Part shown: positions 7,853 to 17,039 of the stretch, in pieces | Numbering within the stretch: the first letter of the stretch is position 1 | Layout: each line of letters starts with the position of its first letter | DNA from: Methanoculleus marisnigri JR1 | GTDB lineage: Archaea; Halobacteriota; Methanomicrobia; Methanomicrobiales; Methanoculleaceae | Length of the DNA stretch: 64,000 nucleotides | Reading direction: 5' to 3' | Assembly (NCBI RefSeq): GCF_000015825.1 | Contig: NC_009051.1 | Location: forward strand, 434,001 to 498,000 | Program-made: the position numbers and the translations under genes | The notes under the pieces: model-generated | Told to the model about the DNA's origin: nothing | The model's database searches: none | What the model saw: only the letters and a program-made list of their open reading frames with translations

Positions 7853-10111
7853 TTACTCCGTCACCCCGGCCGCCGCTATGGCCCGGGAACGGCCGCTGAG
7901 GCGGTACATCAGCGCGAGGATCGCCGGCATGACGACGATTGCGCCCACGAGCGAGAACCCTACCGATATGACCGTCACGATCCCGAAGTTGCTGATGATG
8001 TTGAACGTCGAGAAGGTGAGCGCCGAGAACCCGAAGACCGTCGTCAGCCCGGAGACCGTGATAGCCGTCCCGATCTTCTGGACGGCGGTCTGGACGGCGT
8101 CGAGGAACTCCGTGCCCCGGCTGAGTTCCTCCTCGCACCGCTCCATGATCAGGATGGTGTACTCGGACGCGACGCCGATCGTCATCGACCCGAGGACGGC
8201 GGTCAGCGGCGTGTAGTCGAGACCGAGGAGATACATGATCGCGCCGTTCCAGCCCACGATGAAGACGATCGGGATGACCGGCGAGACGGCGCCGAACTTC
8301 CGGTAGACGAGGATCAGGAACCCGAGGATGAAGGCAAACCCGAGCACGGTCATATACACCCTGGACTCGCTGATATCGTCCATGACGGCGGCAAACATCT
8401 CCATCTGGCCGGTGATCTTCACCGTCACCCCGGCCGGCGGGTTGTTCCACGCAACGTCGTCCTGTATCCTCCCGACGAGGTCGCGGGCGGCACTCATCTC
8501 CATGTCGACCGTCGAGAACTCGAGCACCGCCTCCAGGTTCCCGTTGAGGTAACGGGAGAGGGTCTCCTCCGGGATCCGGGCAATAATATTGTTGACCTCC
8601 CTTTCGGTCGAGGGGAGCACGCCGCCGTTATGCTCCCGGATCAGGGTCGCGACACTCGTGACGCCCGTGATCTTGTCGTTATGCTCCTGCTCGTAGACCC
8701 CGAACTGATCTATCCAGGCAAGCGTCTCCGGGGAGAGGACGTCGTCTGCGAGCACGACGACCGGGATGGTGCTCGTCGAGCCCATGACCCGGGTAAGTTT
8801 CTCGAGGGAGAGAAGGGCGGGCATATCGCCGGGGACGAAGGTCTTCTCGTCCGCACTGACGGGCACGCTCTGGTCGAGGTAAAAGCCCCCTGCCGCGACC
8901 GTCGCAAAGATCAGGATGACGGGAATCGGGTATTTCGCGACGGTGTAGGCGAGCCTGCCGAGGAGGCGGTCATACCGCTCGATGATGGATTCCCCGCCCG
9001 CCGGTTCGGTTCCGGCGGCTGCGGCCTCCTTCATCGGCCGGTAGCGGGTGACGATTGCAAAGACCGGGACGATGATGAGCGCCGCGACATAGCAGGAGAC
9101 GACTCCGATGGTGCAGACCATCCCGAAGTCGGCCACCATCGGCACCGGGGCAAAGAACATCGCGATGAACCCGAGCGCCGTCGCCGACATCGCGATCAGG
9201 ATCGACGGCCCCATCTGCGTGACGGTGGCCCATACGGCCTCCGGGATCGTGCCGTGCCGGATCTCCTCGTCGAACCGGGCGTGGAGCTGGATCGCGTAAT
9301 CGATTCCGATCCCGATCAGCACCGGGAACGCTCCGACCACCACCATGCTGATGGGAATGCCGAAGAGGCCCATGAACCCGAAGGTCATGATCAGCCCGAC
9401 GGCCACGATCCCGACCGGGAGCAGGCGGTAGCGGACGTGGGAGAAGAGGAGCGTCACCGCGAGGACCATCAGGACCATGGCCACCAGGATCAGCATGCCT
9501 GTCTCGGATCCCATCGCCTCGCCCATCTCCAGCGAGAACGCGGGGTTGCCGGATACCGTGACCGTGAGCCCCGGCGGGGGCTCCGATATGGCGATGATGG
9601 ATTTGATGTTCCCGACAACCTGCTGCTGCGCCTCCATGGTGACGCCGGGCTCGAGGGCGATGACGCTGATCGTCATCAGATCCGAGGGCAGCATCCTCTC
9701 CACCATCTCCGGCGGAGCCTGTCCGATGATAGCGTCGATCTCCGCTGTGGACGACGGCAGGGTGCCGCCGTTCGCCTGTTTCAGGAGGTCGACGACGCCG
9801 GAGACCTCGTCGACGTAGCGCTCGTTCCTGAGGTCTTCCTGGAGATGGTCGATATACCTGAGGATCTCGGGACTCCGGACGCTGTCCGTCTCGTAGATGA
9901 GCATGATCGCGTCGGAGCCGTAGGTCTCGGCGTAGTGGTTCAGGAGCGCGCCGCGGGGCGTGCTCTTGTCGAGGTAGGCGTCGTCGCTGGTCTCCATCGA
10001 GACCATCGAGAGCCCGAAGCAAGCCACAATGAAGATAGCCGCGGCGACCCCGGCGACGGTCCAGGTATGGTTGTTGATGGCGGCAGCGAGCCACTCGTAG
10101 GGGTTCTTCAT
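7853..10111 (-). CDS. MMPL/RND-superfamily transporter (HAE3-like)
   Basis: 752 residues. It has the duplicated RND plan: TM1, a large extracellular loop, five or six TMs including a GIGIDYAIQLHARFDEE segment, then the second half with SMTIGVASEYTILIMERCEEE. Conserved Asp and Glu in these two segments are typical of proton-driven MMPL exporters of hydrophobic or amphiphilic molecules. The gene begins ATGA over the stop of the small upstream gene, so the two are translationally coupled. Cargo unknown; in archaea it may be lipids or toxic organics. Confidence 0.92.
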   Translation of the reverse strand: MKNPYEWLAAAINNHTWTVAGVAAAIFIVACFGLSMVSMETSDDAYLDKSTPRGALLNHYAETYGSDAIMLIYETDSVRSPEILRYIDHLQEDLRNERYVDEVSGVVDLLKQANGGTLPSSTAEIDAIIGQAPPEMVERMLPSDLMTISVIALEPGVTMEAQQQVVGNIKSIIAISEPPPGLTVTVSGNPAFSLEMGEAMGSETGMLILVAMVLMVLAVTLLFSHVRYRLLPVGIVAVGLIMTFGFMGLFGIPISMVVVGAFPVLIGIGIDYAIQLHARFDEEIRHGTIPEAVWATVTQMGPSILIAMSATALGFIAMFFAPVPMVADFGMVCTIGVVSCYVAALIIVPVFAIVTRYRPMKEAAAAGTEPAGGESIIERYDRLLGRLAYTVAKYPIPVILIFATVAAGGFYLDQSVPVSADEKTFVPGDMPALLSLEKLTRVMGSTSTIPVVVLADDVLSPETLAWIDQFGVYEQEHNDKITGVTSVATLIREHNGGVLPSTEREVNNIIARIPEETLSRYLNGNLEAVLEFSTVDMEMSAARDLVGRIQDDVAWNNPPAGVTVKITGQMEMFAAVMDDISESRVYMTVLGFAFILGFLILVYRKFGAVSPVIPIVFIVGWNGAIMYLLGLDYTPLTAVLGSMTIGVASEYTILIMERCEEELSRGTEFLDAVQTAVQKIGTAITVSGLTTVFGFSALTFSTFNIISNFGIVTVISVGFSLVGAIVVMPAILALMYRLSGRSRAIAAAGVTE

Positions 10112-10527
10112 CTGCGCGCCTCCTGTGTCTTTTCCCCGTACTCACCGATGATCGCCATGGTCACCGCGCGAGCAATCTCGCCGTCGCTGCTGTTGCCGGG
10201 CTCGATCCCGTACTCCTCTGCTGTGCGCCGGAGTTTTACGGGGTCGAGGATCCGGTAGCCGCGGCCTTCCTTCCCGGATTTAGCCGTTATCGTGAGAACG
10301 GACGAGAGCAGGGACGCTGTAGGCTCTTCGTCCATGGCGAGACGGTGGAGCAGGGCCACGGCTCGCCGGTAGTCTGCCGGGGGGAGGAATCCGGCTTCGA
10401 TCCAGATCTGGCCGGTCTCTTCAAAGAAAAGTTCTTTGTAGAGTGCTTTGCGGTGGGCCGGTCTCCGGCACCGGGTTTCTTCGGAACCCCGGCGAGACCC
10501 GATGTTGCAGGTGGTTGCGCAGTTCAC
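10108..10527 (-). CDS. small protein of unknown function, weakly CO-dehydrogenase-like, coupled to the MMPL exporter
   Basis: 139 residues from a GTG that lies 26 bases after a TATA box (plus-strand GTTATAAG at 10539-10546), so it is probably leaderless. The stop overlaps the MMPL start (ATGA). It has three Cys in the first 20 residues, then a helical region. The last ~60 residues contain GRGYRILDPVKLRRTAEEYG and DGEIARAVTMA, which resemble the region following the N-terminal cysteine clusters of Ni-CO dehydrogenase (CooS). It lacks the ~500-residue catalytic part, so it cannot be a CODH. The homology is uncertain; the gene itself looks real. Confidence 0.6.
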   Translation of the reverse strand: MNCATTCNIGSRRGSEETRCRRPAHRKALYKELFFEETGQIWIEAGFLPPADYRRAVALLHRLAMDEEPTASLLSSVLTITAKSGKEGRGYRILDPVKLRRTAEEYGIEPGNSSDGEIARAVTMAIIGEYGEKTQEARR

Positions 10528-10537
10528 GTCTGTCCTC

Positions 10538-10561
10538 GTTATAAGTGGCTCATCTGATGAG
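10538..10561. promoter_or_regulatory. TATA box with adjacent 13-bp inverted repeat
   Basis: CTCATC-t-GATGAG at 10549-10561 is a perfect inverted repeat directly behind the TATA box (10539-10546) of the leftward small-gene/MMPL operon. Its position covers the BRE/TFB site, so it could be an operator. The divergent HTH_10 regulator at 10756 is an obvious candidate ligand, which is inference. Confidence 0.45.
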
Positions 10562-10755
10562 GGTAGTATTTTCAAGGGACAGGATATGAACCTGCTGCAA
10601 CCCGGGCGGGGACCTATATCGGATTCCGCTTCCCCGGTGTGATTCCCTGCAGCCGGTTCACGTGTGCTTCCCATACAGTACTCTGGAATACCCGGGGATT
10701 CAAGGTTCTCCCGTATATGTACGGGGATTATAGGGTGCGGCGCCCCACACGGTGT

Positions 10756-11439
10756 ATGCGCAAGATGATCCTCGAGGTCTGCCTGAAGGATCCGTTGATG
10801 GGCATGCCCGCCGACGCAGAGGTTCTCAACCAGGCGGTGCAGCACTTCATGGATAGGGTCGAATCTGTCAGGCTCGTCGAGTTGCTCAAGATGAACTTTG
10901 AGCGGGGGGAGGAGACGGTGATTGCCGAGATCACGATGAAAGCGGGATACACCGCGAACGACCTTGAGCTCCCGGAAGTTCTCGGTTCTCTTGAGGTGCT
11001 CAAGGCCGACGGCCGGACGTATACCTGCTTTCTGCGATGTGTCATCCAGGACGAGTTCCTGCTGGAGAAGATGCGCGAGTTCGACCTGGATATTATCTGG
11101 ACGTTGCCCATGTACAAGTCCCGCGACCTGTATGTCTACACCTGCATCGGCGACGCCGAGAACCTGAACAAAGTTCTCCTTCTCATGTCCACCTACGGCG
11201 AGATCCAGAACGTCATCTTCGAGGAAGCAACCTTTTCCGGGAACAATCCCCTCTCACGGCTCACTCCCCGGCAGAGGGACCTGCTGATCGCGGCAAAACA
11301 GTATGGCTACTACGAGTACCCTCGTAAGATCAACAGCCAGCAGCTGGCGGAGAAGGTGGGCATCAGCAAAGCCACCGCGATAGAGCACCTGCGAAAGGCG
11401 GAGGCACGGCTCATTGCCACGCTCCTTGCCGGCTACTGA
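10756..11439 (+). CDS. HTH_10 (Bat-type) transcriptional regulator
   Basis: 227 residues. The C-terminal ~60 residues form an HTH_10 domain as in bacterio-opsin activator: LTPRQRDLLIAAKQYGYY then YPRKINSQQLAEKVGISKAT and the recognition helix. The N-terminal 150 residues are a sensor-like alpha/beta domain without recognised ligand motifs. ATG 10756 (MRKMILEVCLKDP) is the natural start; the upstream extension is basic and not conserved-looking. It diverges from the MMPL operon across 228 bases that hold an inverted repeat, so it may control that operon. Confidence 0.85.
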   Translation: MRKMILEVCLKDPLMGMPADAEVLNQAVQHFMDRVESVRLVELLKMNFERGEETVIAEITMKAGYTANDLELPEVLGSLEVLKADGRTYTCFLRCVIQDEFLLEKMREFDLDIIWTLPMYKSRDLYVYTCIGDAENLNKVLLLMSTYGEIQNVIFEEATFSGNNPLSRLTPRQRDLLIAAKQYGYYEYPRKINSQQLAEKVGISKATAIEHLRKAEARLIATLLAGY

Positions 11440-11856
11440 CGGCAGGTGCCGCCTGTCCCGGCATACCGTAGAATAGAAGTGTCCCCGGGAGAGGTAGCGG
11501 TTCGAGCGGCGGGTCAGCCACACCCCGGGCCAGCCGCCGTCGCCGCCGGATACGTTCCAGGGCATGTTGATGACCTATCTCGGTCTTTTGAGGACATTCC
11601 TATCCGGGGTATCTGTTGGTTCAGGTGGTATCGCTCTTGCGTGCTGCTCTAATTCGTCCTCACCAGGACAGCCTTCTTCGATGGTGGGTATTCCCGGCCT
11701 GGCGATCCGACCCATTCTGCGTGGGGGTCGGTTCGGGGTGTATGCCTCTGCGGGCGGCTGCTATGGGGACGTTCTTGCGAGGAGACGGGTTCTCTCTCGC
11801 TGATCTATCCGTCTCTCCCGCAAACCATAAGTGTGTTGCAACCAAATAGAGGTGCA
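11440..11856. other. 417-base intergenic region
   Basis: I see no supported gene here. Near its right end CATAAG and the 8-bp palindrome GTTGCAAC (11835-11842) precede the next gene and may be promoter and operator. Confidence 0.5.
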
Positions 11857-12609
11857 ATGGTTGCCGAAATAGTTCCCGGGCTCCGGGCTCTCGGGATGAA
11901 CGAATACGAGGCAAGCGTCTACTCCACGCTCGTCGGGCTGCAGAAGGCAACCGCACGAGACATCCACGAAGCAAGCGGGGTTCCCCGGGGACGGATCTAC
12001 GAGATCTTAAACGACCTGGCCCAGCGGGGCTTCATCGCGGTTGAAGAAGGATCCCCCACCTCCTATTACGTGCTCGAGATCGACGTGGTCTTCGACCGGC
12101 TCAAAGAAGATTACGTCCGGACTCTCGACGAGACCCGCGAGGTGTTAAAGAGCCTCTCGGTCAAACCGCGTCTCCCTCCCGATTCGTTCTTCATCCTCAG
12201 GAGCGGCTGGGCGATCGAGAACCATCTCTCCTCGCTCTTCCGCCGGGTAAAGAAGAGCATGGTGATCCTCTGCTACGATCCGGCGTTTCTCCGGAAGCAC
12301 TATGCGGCCATCAAACCGCTCAAGCGCAAGATCGACCTCTACGTGGTCGTACGGAAGAAGGAGGATTATGCCGGGATCAACCTCCCGATCTACGAGGCCA
12401 GGGGTACCGTGCTTGAACTCCTCGAGAGCCCGGCGGTGAACGAGTCCGCAATGGGCTTGAGGAAGGATGAGTGCTCCATACTGGTCGACGGCCGTGACTT
12501 CTTCGTCATCGCCACCGCGGGATCCGGGCGGCACGCGGTGATCGGCTCGGATATGCCGCTCATCGGTTACATGCAGAAGACGATCGTCGAGCGGCTCGCC
12601 GGGGCGTGA
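11857..12609 (+). CDS. TrmB-family transcriptional regulator
   Basis: 250 residues. Winged helix at residues ~1-85: LGMNEYEASVYSTLVGLQ, ATARDIHEASGVPRGRIYEI and a wing ending in YYV. The C-terminal part (~110-245) is the PLD-like TrmB sensor domain, used in relatives to bind sugars or other small molecules. ATG 11857 has AGAGGTG at 11848-11854 and follows the GTTGCAAC palindrome, which may be an autoregulatory site. It is convergent with the serpin gene. Confidence 0.88.
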   Translation: MVAEIVPGLRALGMNEYEASVYSTLVGLQKATARDIHEASGVPRGRIYEILNDLAQRGFIAVEEGSPTSYYVLEIDVVFDRLKEDYVRTLDETREVLKSLSVKPRLPPDSFFILRSGWAIENHLSSLFRRVKKSMVILCYDPAFLRKHYAAIKPLKRKIDLYVVVRKKEDYAGINLPIYEARGTVLELLESPAVNESAMGLRKDECSILVDGRDFFVIATAGSGRHAVIGSDMPLIGYMQKTIVERLAGA

Positions 12610-12645
12610 GGGGGCGAGAGGCCCACCTCACCGGGTCCCTGTTCC

Positions 12646-13950
12646 TTACGACCCTTCGGGATTGACGACCCGTCCTGCAAAGAGGATCGTGCCGGAATCC
12701 TCCTCGACGATGACGAAGACGAACGGGTGATCCGCCCGGAATACGGGCGTGGTGTCCTCGCCGGGCGCGCACTTCAGGTTCACGACGACGCCGGTCGCCG
12801 CCGCGGCTTCGGTGCCCTCCTCGCTTACGTCGACGAATGCCTTGTGAACGACCTCGCTGATGAAGAGCATATCCGTGCCGTCCATCCCCGAGAAGTCGGC
12901 ATCGTAAGAGAATGCCGTCGGCATCCCCATCGCCGCAAGCGCCCGCGGGAGGCTGTACTCCGTCTCAAGCGTGAACTTCGGGAAGACGACCCTGACGCGC
13001 CGGTCAGTCATCGAGTCCCGGAGGTCCGCGAGCGTCTCCGCATCCAGCGCCTCCTCTGCCGCCGTCAGGTTGTCCTCCCGCGGGAGGAGGACGAGCATCG
13101 AGAGTTCCGTTCCGTCGGCGTGCGCATACGGCATCCTGAGCACCTGGAGGGTCCCGGTCTCGGTATACCCGTAGATTGCCTCCTCGTCTGTGCGGTGCAT
13201 CATCTGGACCTGCACCGTCTCTCCCGGAGCGACCCGGAACTCCTCCTCGGTCGTCTCGGCGGGGTCGAACTGCTTGACCCAGGTGCCCTTGAAGTAGATC
13301 GCGTTCGTGATCACGAGCCGGGTCATGGAGTCGATCGAACCGGCGGGGAGGAGGTCGCGGATCCGATCCTCGGTCTTCTCCTCCACCCAGCGGTTGATTG
13401 TCTGCCGCGACCCCTCGGAGTCGCCGGCGAAGTCGAGGTTTGTCGCGTTCGCCCCGTACCAGCGGGCGGCCGTATCGACGTACTCCGGGAGGAACGGGTA
13501 AGTCTCCTCGGCCCAGAGAGCGTTTGCTGTGCGGAGGGTGTAGTTCTCGTCCCCGCTGTTCAGAGCGGCATCGAGCCCGGCAAACCCGGATCTCCGGAGA
13601 GTCTCGTTCTGTGGGAGGTGGAGCACTGACCCGATCTCGTCGGCGGTCGTGCCCCGGGCGCCCTCGTAGGTGATCGCGAGGGCCGAGGAGATGCTGTAGG
13701 GCGAGAAGAAGATGTTCTGGCCCGCGTAATCCGGGTCGCTCGCGAGTTGCCGGTAGAGGTCGGCCGCGAACCGGTTGTTCCCCGCCGAGACGTTGCCGGC
13801 GCCTTCTGCAGCCGGGCCCGGCGTCTCCCCCTCCGTGGGAGGAGCCGACTGTCCGGACGTCGTTTCCGGTATGTCGGTGCACCCGGCACCGATGCAGCCG
13901 AGCGCGATGAGGCCTGCAAGCAGCAGCAGGCCGATAACCCTTCTGTTCAT
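12646..13950 (-). CDS. secreted lipoprotein serpin (serine protease inhibitor)
   Basis: 434 residues. The signal peptide ends in a lipobox-like LGCIGAGC, so the protein is probably anchored outside the membrane. The serpin body starts near residue 58 (NRFAADLYRQL, NIFFSPYSISSALA) and includes ITNAIYFKGTW and HPFVFVI. The hinge EEGTEAAAATGVVV has small residues at P12-P9, as in inhibitory serpins. Counting from P17, P1 is Lys in VNLKCAPG, which would suit a trypsin-like protease. The segment from P1' to HPF is about five residues longer than in antitrypsin. Serpins are rare in archaea. Confidence 0.93.
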   Translation of the reverse strand: MNRRVIGLLLLAGLIALGCIGAGCTDIPETTSGQSAPPTEGETPGPAAEGAGNVSAGNNRFAADLYRQLASDPDYAGQNIFFSPYSISSALAITYEGARGTTADEIGSVLHLPQNETLRRSGFAGLDAALNSGDENYTLRTANALWAEETYPFLPEYVDTAARWYGANATNLDFAGDSEGSRQTINRWVEEKTEDRIRDLLPAGSIDSMTRLVITNAIYFKGTWVKQFDPAETTEEEFRVAPGETVQVQMMHRTDEEAIYGYTETGTLQVLRMPYAHADGTELSMLVLLPREDNLTAAEEALDAETLADLRDSMTDRRVRVVFPKFTLETEYSLPRALAAMGMPTAFSYDADFSGMDGTDMLFISEVVHKAFVDVSEEGTEAAAATGVVVNLKCAPGEDTTPVFRADHPFVFVIVEEDSGTILFAGRVVNPEGS

Positions 13951-14220
13951 GGTGTGCGGTATGGTGTCCCGGATAATTATACCTGGCGTTAACGACGAAG
14001 TTTTTCGAAGTCTTGCGCCTGTCGAGCGGCGGTTTTTCCCTCCTGATGGCTGGTGTGCAAAAAGAACTGATGGAGGGCGGGCGACCGGCCATCGGGCAGG
14101 GGTTTGAGAAACGCGATGCGTTTCGAATGGGTTTCCTCGCCCCGGTATCGGTGTTTTGAGACGCCTTCCTGATCAGTGTATCCAGGAGCAATCCGAGACG
14201 ATCGAACGAAACAAAAGGAA
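13951..14220. other. 270-base intergenic region with one stem-loop
   Basis: No gene is supported. GAAACGC-gat-GCGTTTC at 14108-14124, preceded by TTTGA, closely resembles the second stem-loop of the 97-bp repeats (GAAAACGC-gaa-GCGTTTTC) and is probably a solitary member of the same family. Confidence 0.55.
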
Positions 14221-14293
14221 GGCCAGGGCCGAGATTCGAACCCGGGTCGAGGGATCCACAGTCCCTTAGGATAACCGACTACCCCACCCTGGC
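14221..14293 (-). tRNA. tRNA-His (GTG)
   Basis: On the minus strand a full cloverleaf folds: 7-bp acceptor stem GCCAGGG/CCCTGGC, anticodon loop CTGTGGA giving anticodon GTG, and T-arm GGGTTCGAATC. The discriminator base is C73, as expected for histidine. The base before position 1 is T, so G-1 is not encoded and must be added after transcription. No CCA is encoded and no intron is present. Confidence 0.96.
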
Positions 14294-14679
14294 AAGGTAC
14301 TCATAATAATTGGCAGTCGGATTTGATTAAGGTATCTCTTCGCCGAGTCCGCGTTACACGCCTCCCCGGAACCATGGGCGCACATCCTCCGGTTGCATTC
14401 AGCCGGGAATCCGGCCTGCCGTGCCGCCCGATCCGGTCGCCGTTATCTGCAGTGGGAACAGGGATCCTGCAGGAATGCGGTTTGAGCACCGGAGGTGTGA
14501 ATCGCCGGGGTGAATTATTAATAGACACCATGTTCTATAACGTACCAGTGTTCCGGGCGCCGAGCGACGCCCCGGGGGTAGGGGAATCACCCTGACTCTG
14601 GCGTGATTCGGAAAAAAGCGGTCAATATCTCGGGATTTTTCGGGTTTATTCGTCCAGTATATACCGGAAGGTGATTATC
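14294..14679. other. 386-base intergenic region with a repeat-like element and the infB promoter
   Basis: 14463-14504 holds TCCTGCAGGA (a 10-bp palindrome) followed by GGTTTGAGCACCGGAGGTG, the hallmark linker and stem of the dispersed repeat family. A TATA-like AGTATATACC lies at 14657-14666, just before infB. No gene is supported. Confidence 0.55.
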
Positions 14680-16461
14680 ATGGCAAAGGAATCAACGATC
14701 AGGACCCCCATCGTCTGCGTGATGGGCCACGTAGATCACGGCAAGACATCGCTCCTGGACCGGATCCGGGGCTCGTCCGTGGTATCTACCGAAGAAGGCG
14801 AGATTACACAGCACATCGGTGCCACGCTTGTTCCTATCGATGCAGTCACCCGCATGGGCGGAGCCCTGAGCAAGGTCAGCGTCAACGTCCCGGGCCTCCT
14901 CTTCATCGACACCCCCGGCCACCACGCCTTCACCACCCTTCGTGCGCGCGGCGGGGCGCTTGCCGACATGGCGATCGTCGTGGTGGACATCAACGAGGGC
15001 TTCCGCCCCCAGACGATCGAGGCGCTCCAGATCCTGCGCAACTACAAGACGCCGTTCGTCATCGCGGCAAACAAGGTCGACCGCATCCACGGCTGGCGCG
15101 TCCAGGAGAACCAGCCGTTCCTGAAGACGTTTGCGCAGCAGAACGAGCGCGTCCAGGGTATGGTCGAGACGAAAGTATATGAACTCGTCGGCAAACTCTC
15201 CGACCTCGGGTTCAACTCCGAACGGTTCGACCGGGTCTCGGACTTCGCGCGGAACATCTGCATCGTCCCGACGAGCGCCCTCACCGGGGAAGGCCTTCCC
15301 GACATCCTCATGGTGCTGATCGGGCTTGCCCAGCGTTACATGACCGAGAGCCTCAAGGTCAGCGCCGACGGCCCCGGTGCCGGCACCGTGCTCGAGGTGA
15401 AGGAGGAGCGGGGGCTCGGGATGACGCTTGATCTGATCCTCTACGACGGCACCCTCAAGGTCGGGGACGAGATCGTCGTCGCAGGAAACGACCAGATCAT
15501 CGAGACGAAAGTGCGCTCGCTCTTAAAGCCCCGCCCGATGAGCGAGATCCTGATCGAGGAACGGTTCGAACGGGTCAAATCCGTCACCGCCGCTGCGGGC
15601 ATCAAGGTCGCCGCCCCGAAACTCGACGGGGTCATCGCGGGCTCCCCCCTCCGGGCCGTCCGGAGCGGCAACCGGGACGAGGTGATCGAGCAGGTCCGGC
15701 GTGAAGTCCAGGACATCGAGGTGAATCTCTCCGATGTCGGCGTCATCATCCGGGCGGATACCATCGGCGCCCTCGAAGCGCTCTCGAAGGAACTCGAGGG
15801 TCACCAGATCCAGGTGATGCGGGCGACCGTGGGGCCGGTCACCCGCCACGACGTCATCGAGGCGGGAACGATCAAGGACCCCCTCTACAGCGCGATCATC
15901 GCCTTCAACACCCCCGTGCTACCGGACGCGGTCGATGCCCTCGCGGATACGGCGATGTCCCACGTCAGCATATTCGAGGGCGGGGTCATCTACCAGCTCA
16001 TCGACGACTACGTCGAGTGGCGCGACGAGAAGAAACAGGAACTCGAGCGGCAGAAGTTCGAGAAGCTGATCATGCCCGCGAAGATCCGGATCCTCCCGAA
16101 CTGCGTCTTCCGGCAGAGCAACCCGGCGGTGGTCGGCGTCAGGATCCTCGGCGGGAAACTCCAGAGCGGGGTCGACCTCGCCCTTCCGAACGGCAAGAAG
16201 ATCGGCCGCATCAAGCAGATCCAGGCAAAGAACGAGACCGTCCAGGAGGCGGAGGCGGGCAAGGAAGTGGCGATCTCGATCGAAGGGCCGACGGTCGGCC
16301 GCCAGATCAACGTCGACGACGATCTCTACGTCGACATCCCGGAGCGGCACGTGAAGGTGATCGAGCGGGAGGTGATCGATCACTTAAGCCCGAGCCTGCG
16401 CGAGACCCTGGAGGAGTTCACCACCCTCAAGCGCCGGGAAGACCCCTTCTGGGGGAAGTGA
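14680..16461 (+). CDS. infB: translation initiation factor aIF5B (IF-2-like GTPase)
   Basis: 593 residues. G domain at the N-terminus: [12 protein letters not shown] (G1), DTPGHHAF (G3), NKVD (G4), then domains II-IV. It promotes subunit joining and initiator-tRNA placement on the ribosome. Start ATG 14680 has GGAAGGTGAT ending five bases upstream, which decides against GTG 14671. No intein interrupts the G domain, unlike in some archaea. rps6e follows 116 bases later with its own TATA-like box. Confidence 0.97.
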   Translation: MAKESTIRTPIVCVMGHVDHGKTSLLDRIRGSSVVSTEEGEITQHIGATLVPIDAVTRMGGALSKVSVNVPGLLFIDTPGHHAFTTLRARGGALADMAIVVVDINEGFRPQTIEALQILRNYKTPFVIAANKVDRIHGWRVQENQPFLKTFAQQNERVQGMVETKVYELVGKLSDLGFNSERFDRVSDFARNICIVPTSALTGEGLPDILMVLIGLAQRYMTESLKVSADGPGAGTVLEVKEERGLGMTLDLILYDGTLKVGDEIVVAGNDQIIETKVRSLLKPRPMSEILIEERFERVKSVTAAAGIKVAAPKLDGVIAGSPLRAVRSGNRDEVIEQVRREVQDIEVNLSDVGVIIRADTIGALEALSKELEGHQIQVMRATVGPVTRHDVIEAGTIKDPLYSAIIAFNTPVLPDAVDALADTAMSHVSIFEGGVIYQLIDDYVEWRDEKKQELERQKFEKLIMPAKIRILPNCVFRQSNPAVVGVRILGGKLQSGVDLALPNGKKIGRIKQIQAKNETVQEAEAGKEVAISIEGPTVGRQINVDDDLYVDIPERHVKVIEREVIDHLSPSLRETLEEFTTLKRREDPFWGK

Positions 16462-16577
16462 CCCGTTCGGGGAACGTGTGGGCTTCTCCCGCCCGCCGCT
16501 CCCCTCGAACCCTGCAGAGGTAGTCTTTTAATACCACATTCTCAAATTGTATAGGTACTTTCGAAGGAGTCGTCAAC

Positions 16578-16976
16578 ATGGCAGATTTCAAAATCATACT
16601 ATCAGACCCGGAGACCGGACGTTCATATAAGATCGATGCGACCGGCCCCGCCGCCGGAGGGTTCGTCGGCAAGCGCATCGGCGACGAGATCGACGGTGAC
16701 GTCCTCGGCTTTGCGGGCTACACGATCAAGATCACCGGTGCCACGGACAAGACCGGCATTCCCTCGCGCCGCGACCTTCCCGGCCCGTCCCGGAGGAGGC
16801 TTCTCCTCTCCAAGGGCGTCGGGTTCCACCCGGTCATGGACGGGGAACGCCGCAGGAAGTCGGTGCGGGGCAACGAGATCAGCGCCGATATCGTTCAGAT
16901 CAACGCCGCCGTAACACAGAGCGGTGCAAAACCTCTGGCAGAATACTTCAGCCAGCCCGAGGCGGCGGCTGAATAA
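16578..16976 (+). CDS. rps6e: 30S ribosomal protein S6e
   Basis: 132 residues, the usual archaeal length without the long eukaryotic tail. MADFKIILSDPETGRSYK and the central GxDKxGxPxRxDLPG-type motif (ATDKTGIPSRRDLPG), followed by RRRLLLSKGVGF, identify it. TCTTTTAATACC around 16525-16536 is the likely TATA region. Archaeal S6e often sits next to aIF5B or aIF2 genes, as here. Confidence 0.97.
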   Translation: MADFKIILSDPETGRSYKIDATGPAAGGFVGKRIGDEIDGDVLGFAGYTIKITGATDKTGIPSRRDLPGPSRRRLLLSKGVGFHPVMDGERRRKSVRGNEISADIVQINAAVTQSGAKPLAEYFSQPEAAAE

Positions 16977-17039
16977 ATCAGCCCCAATCTTTTCTGAAGT
17001 GTTATTGTCCCGGGTCAATCTACCCGTATTTCCGTCGTT

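Noticed and set aside
7745-10258. An 837-residue plus-strand frame opposite the MMPL gene.
   Set aside because: It is His/Asp/Arg-rich shadow sequence from codon bias; the minus strand has clear RND motifs.
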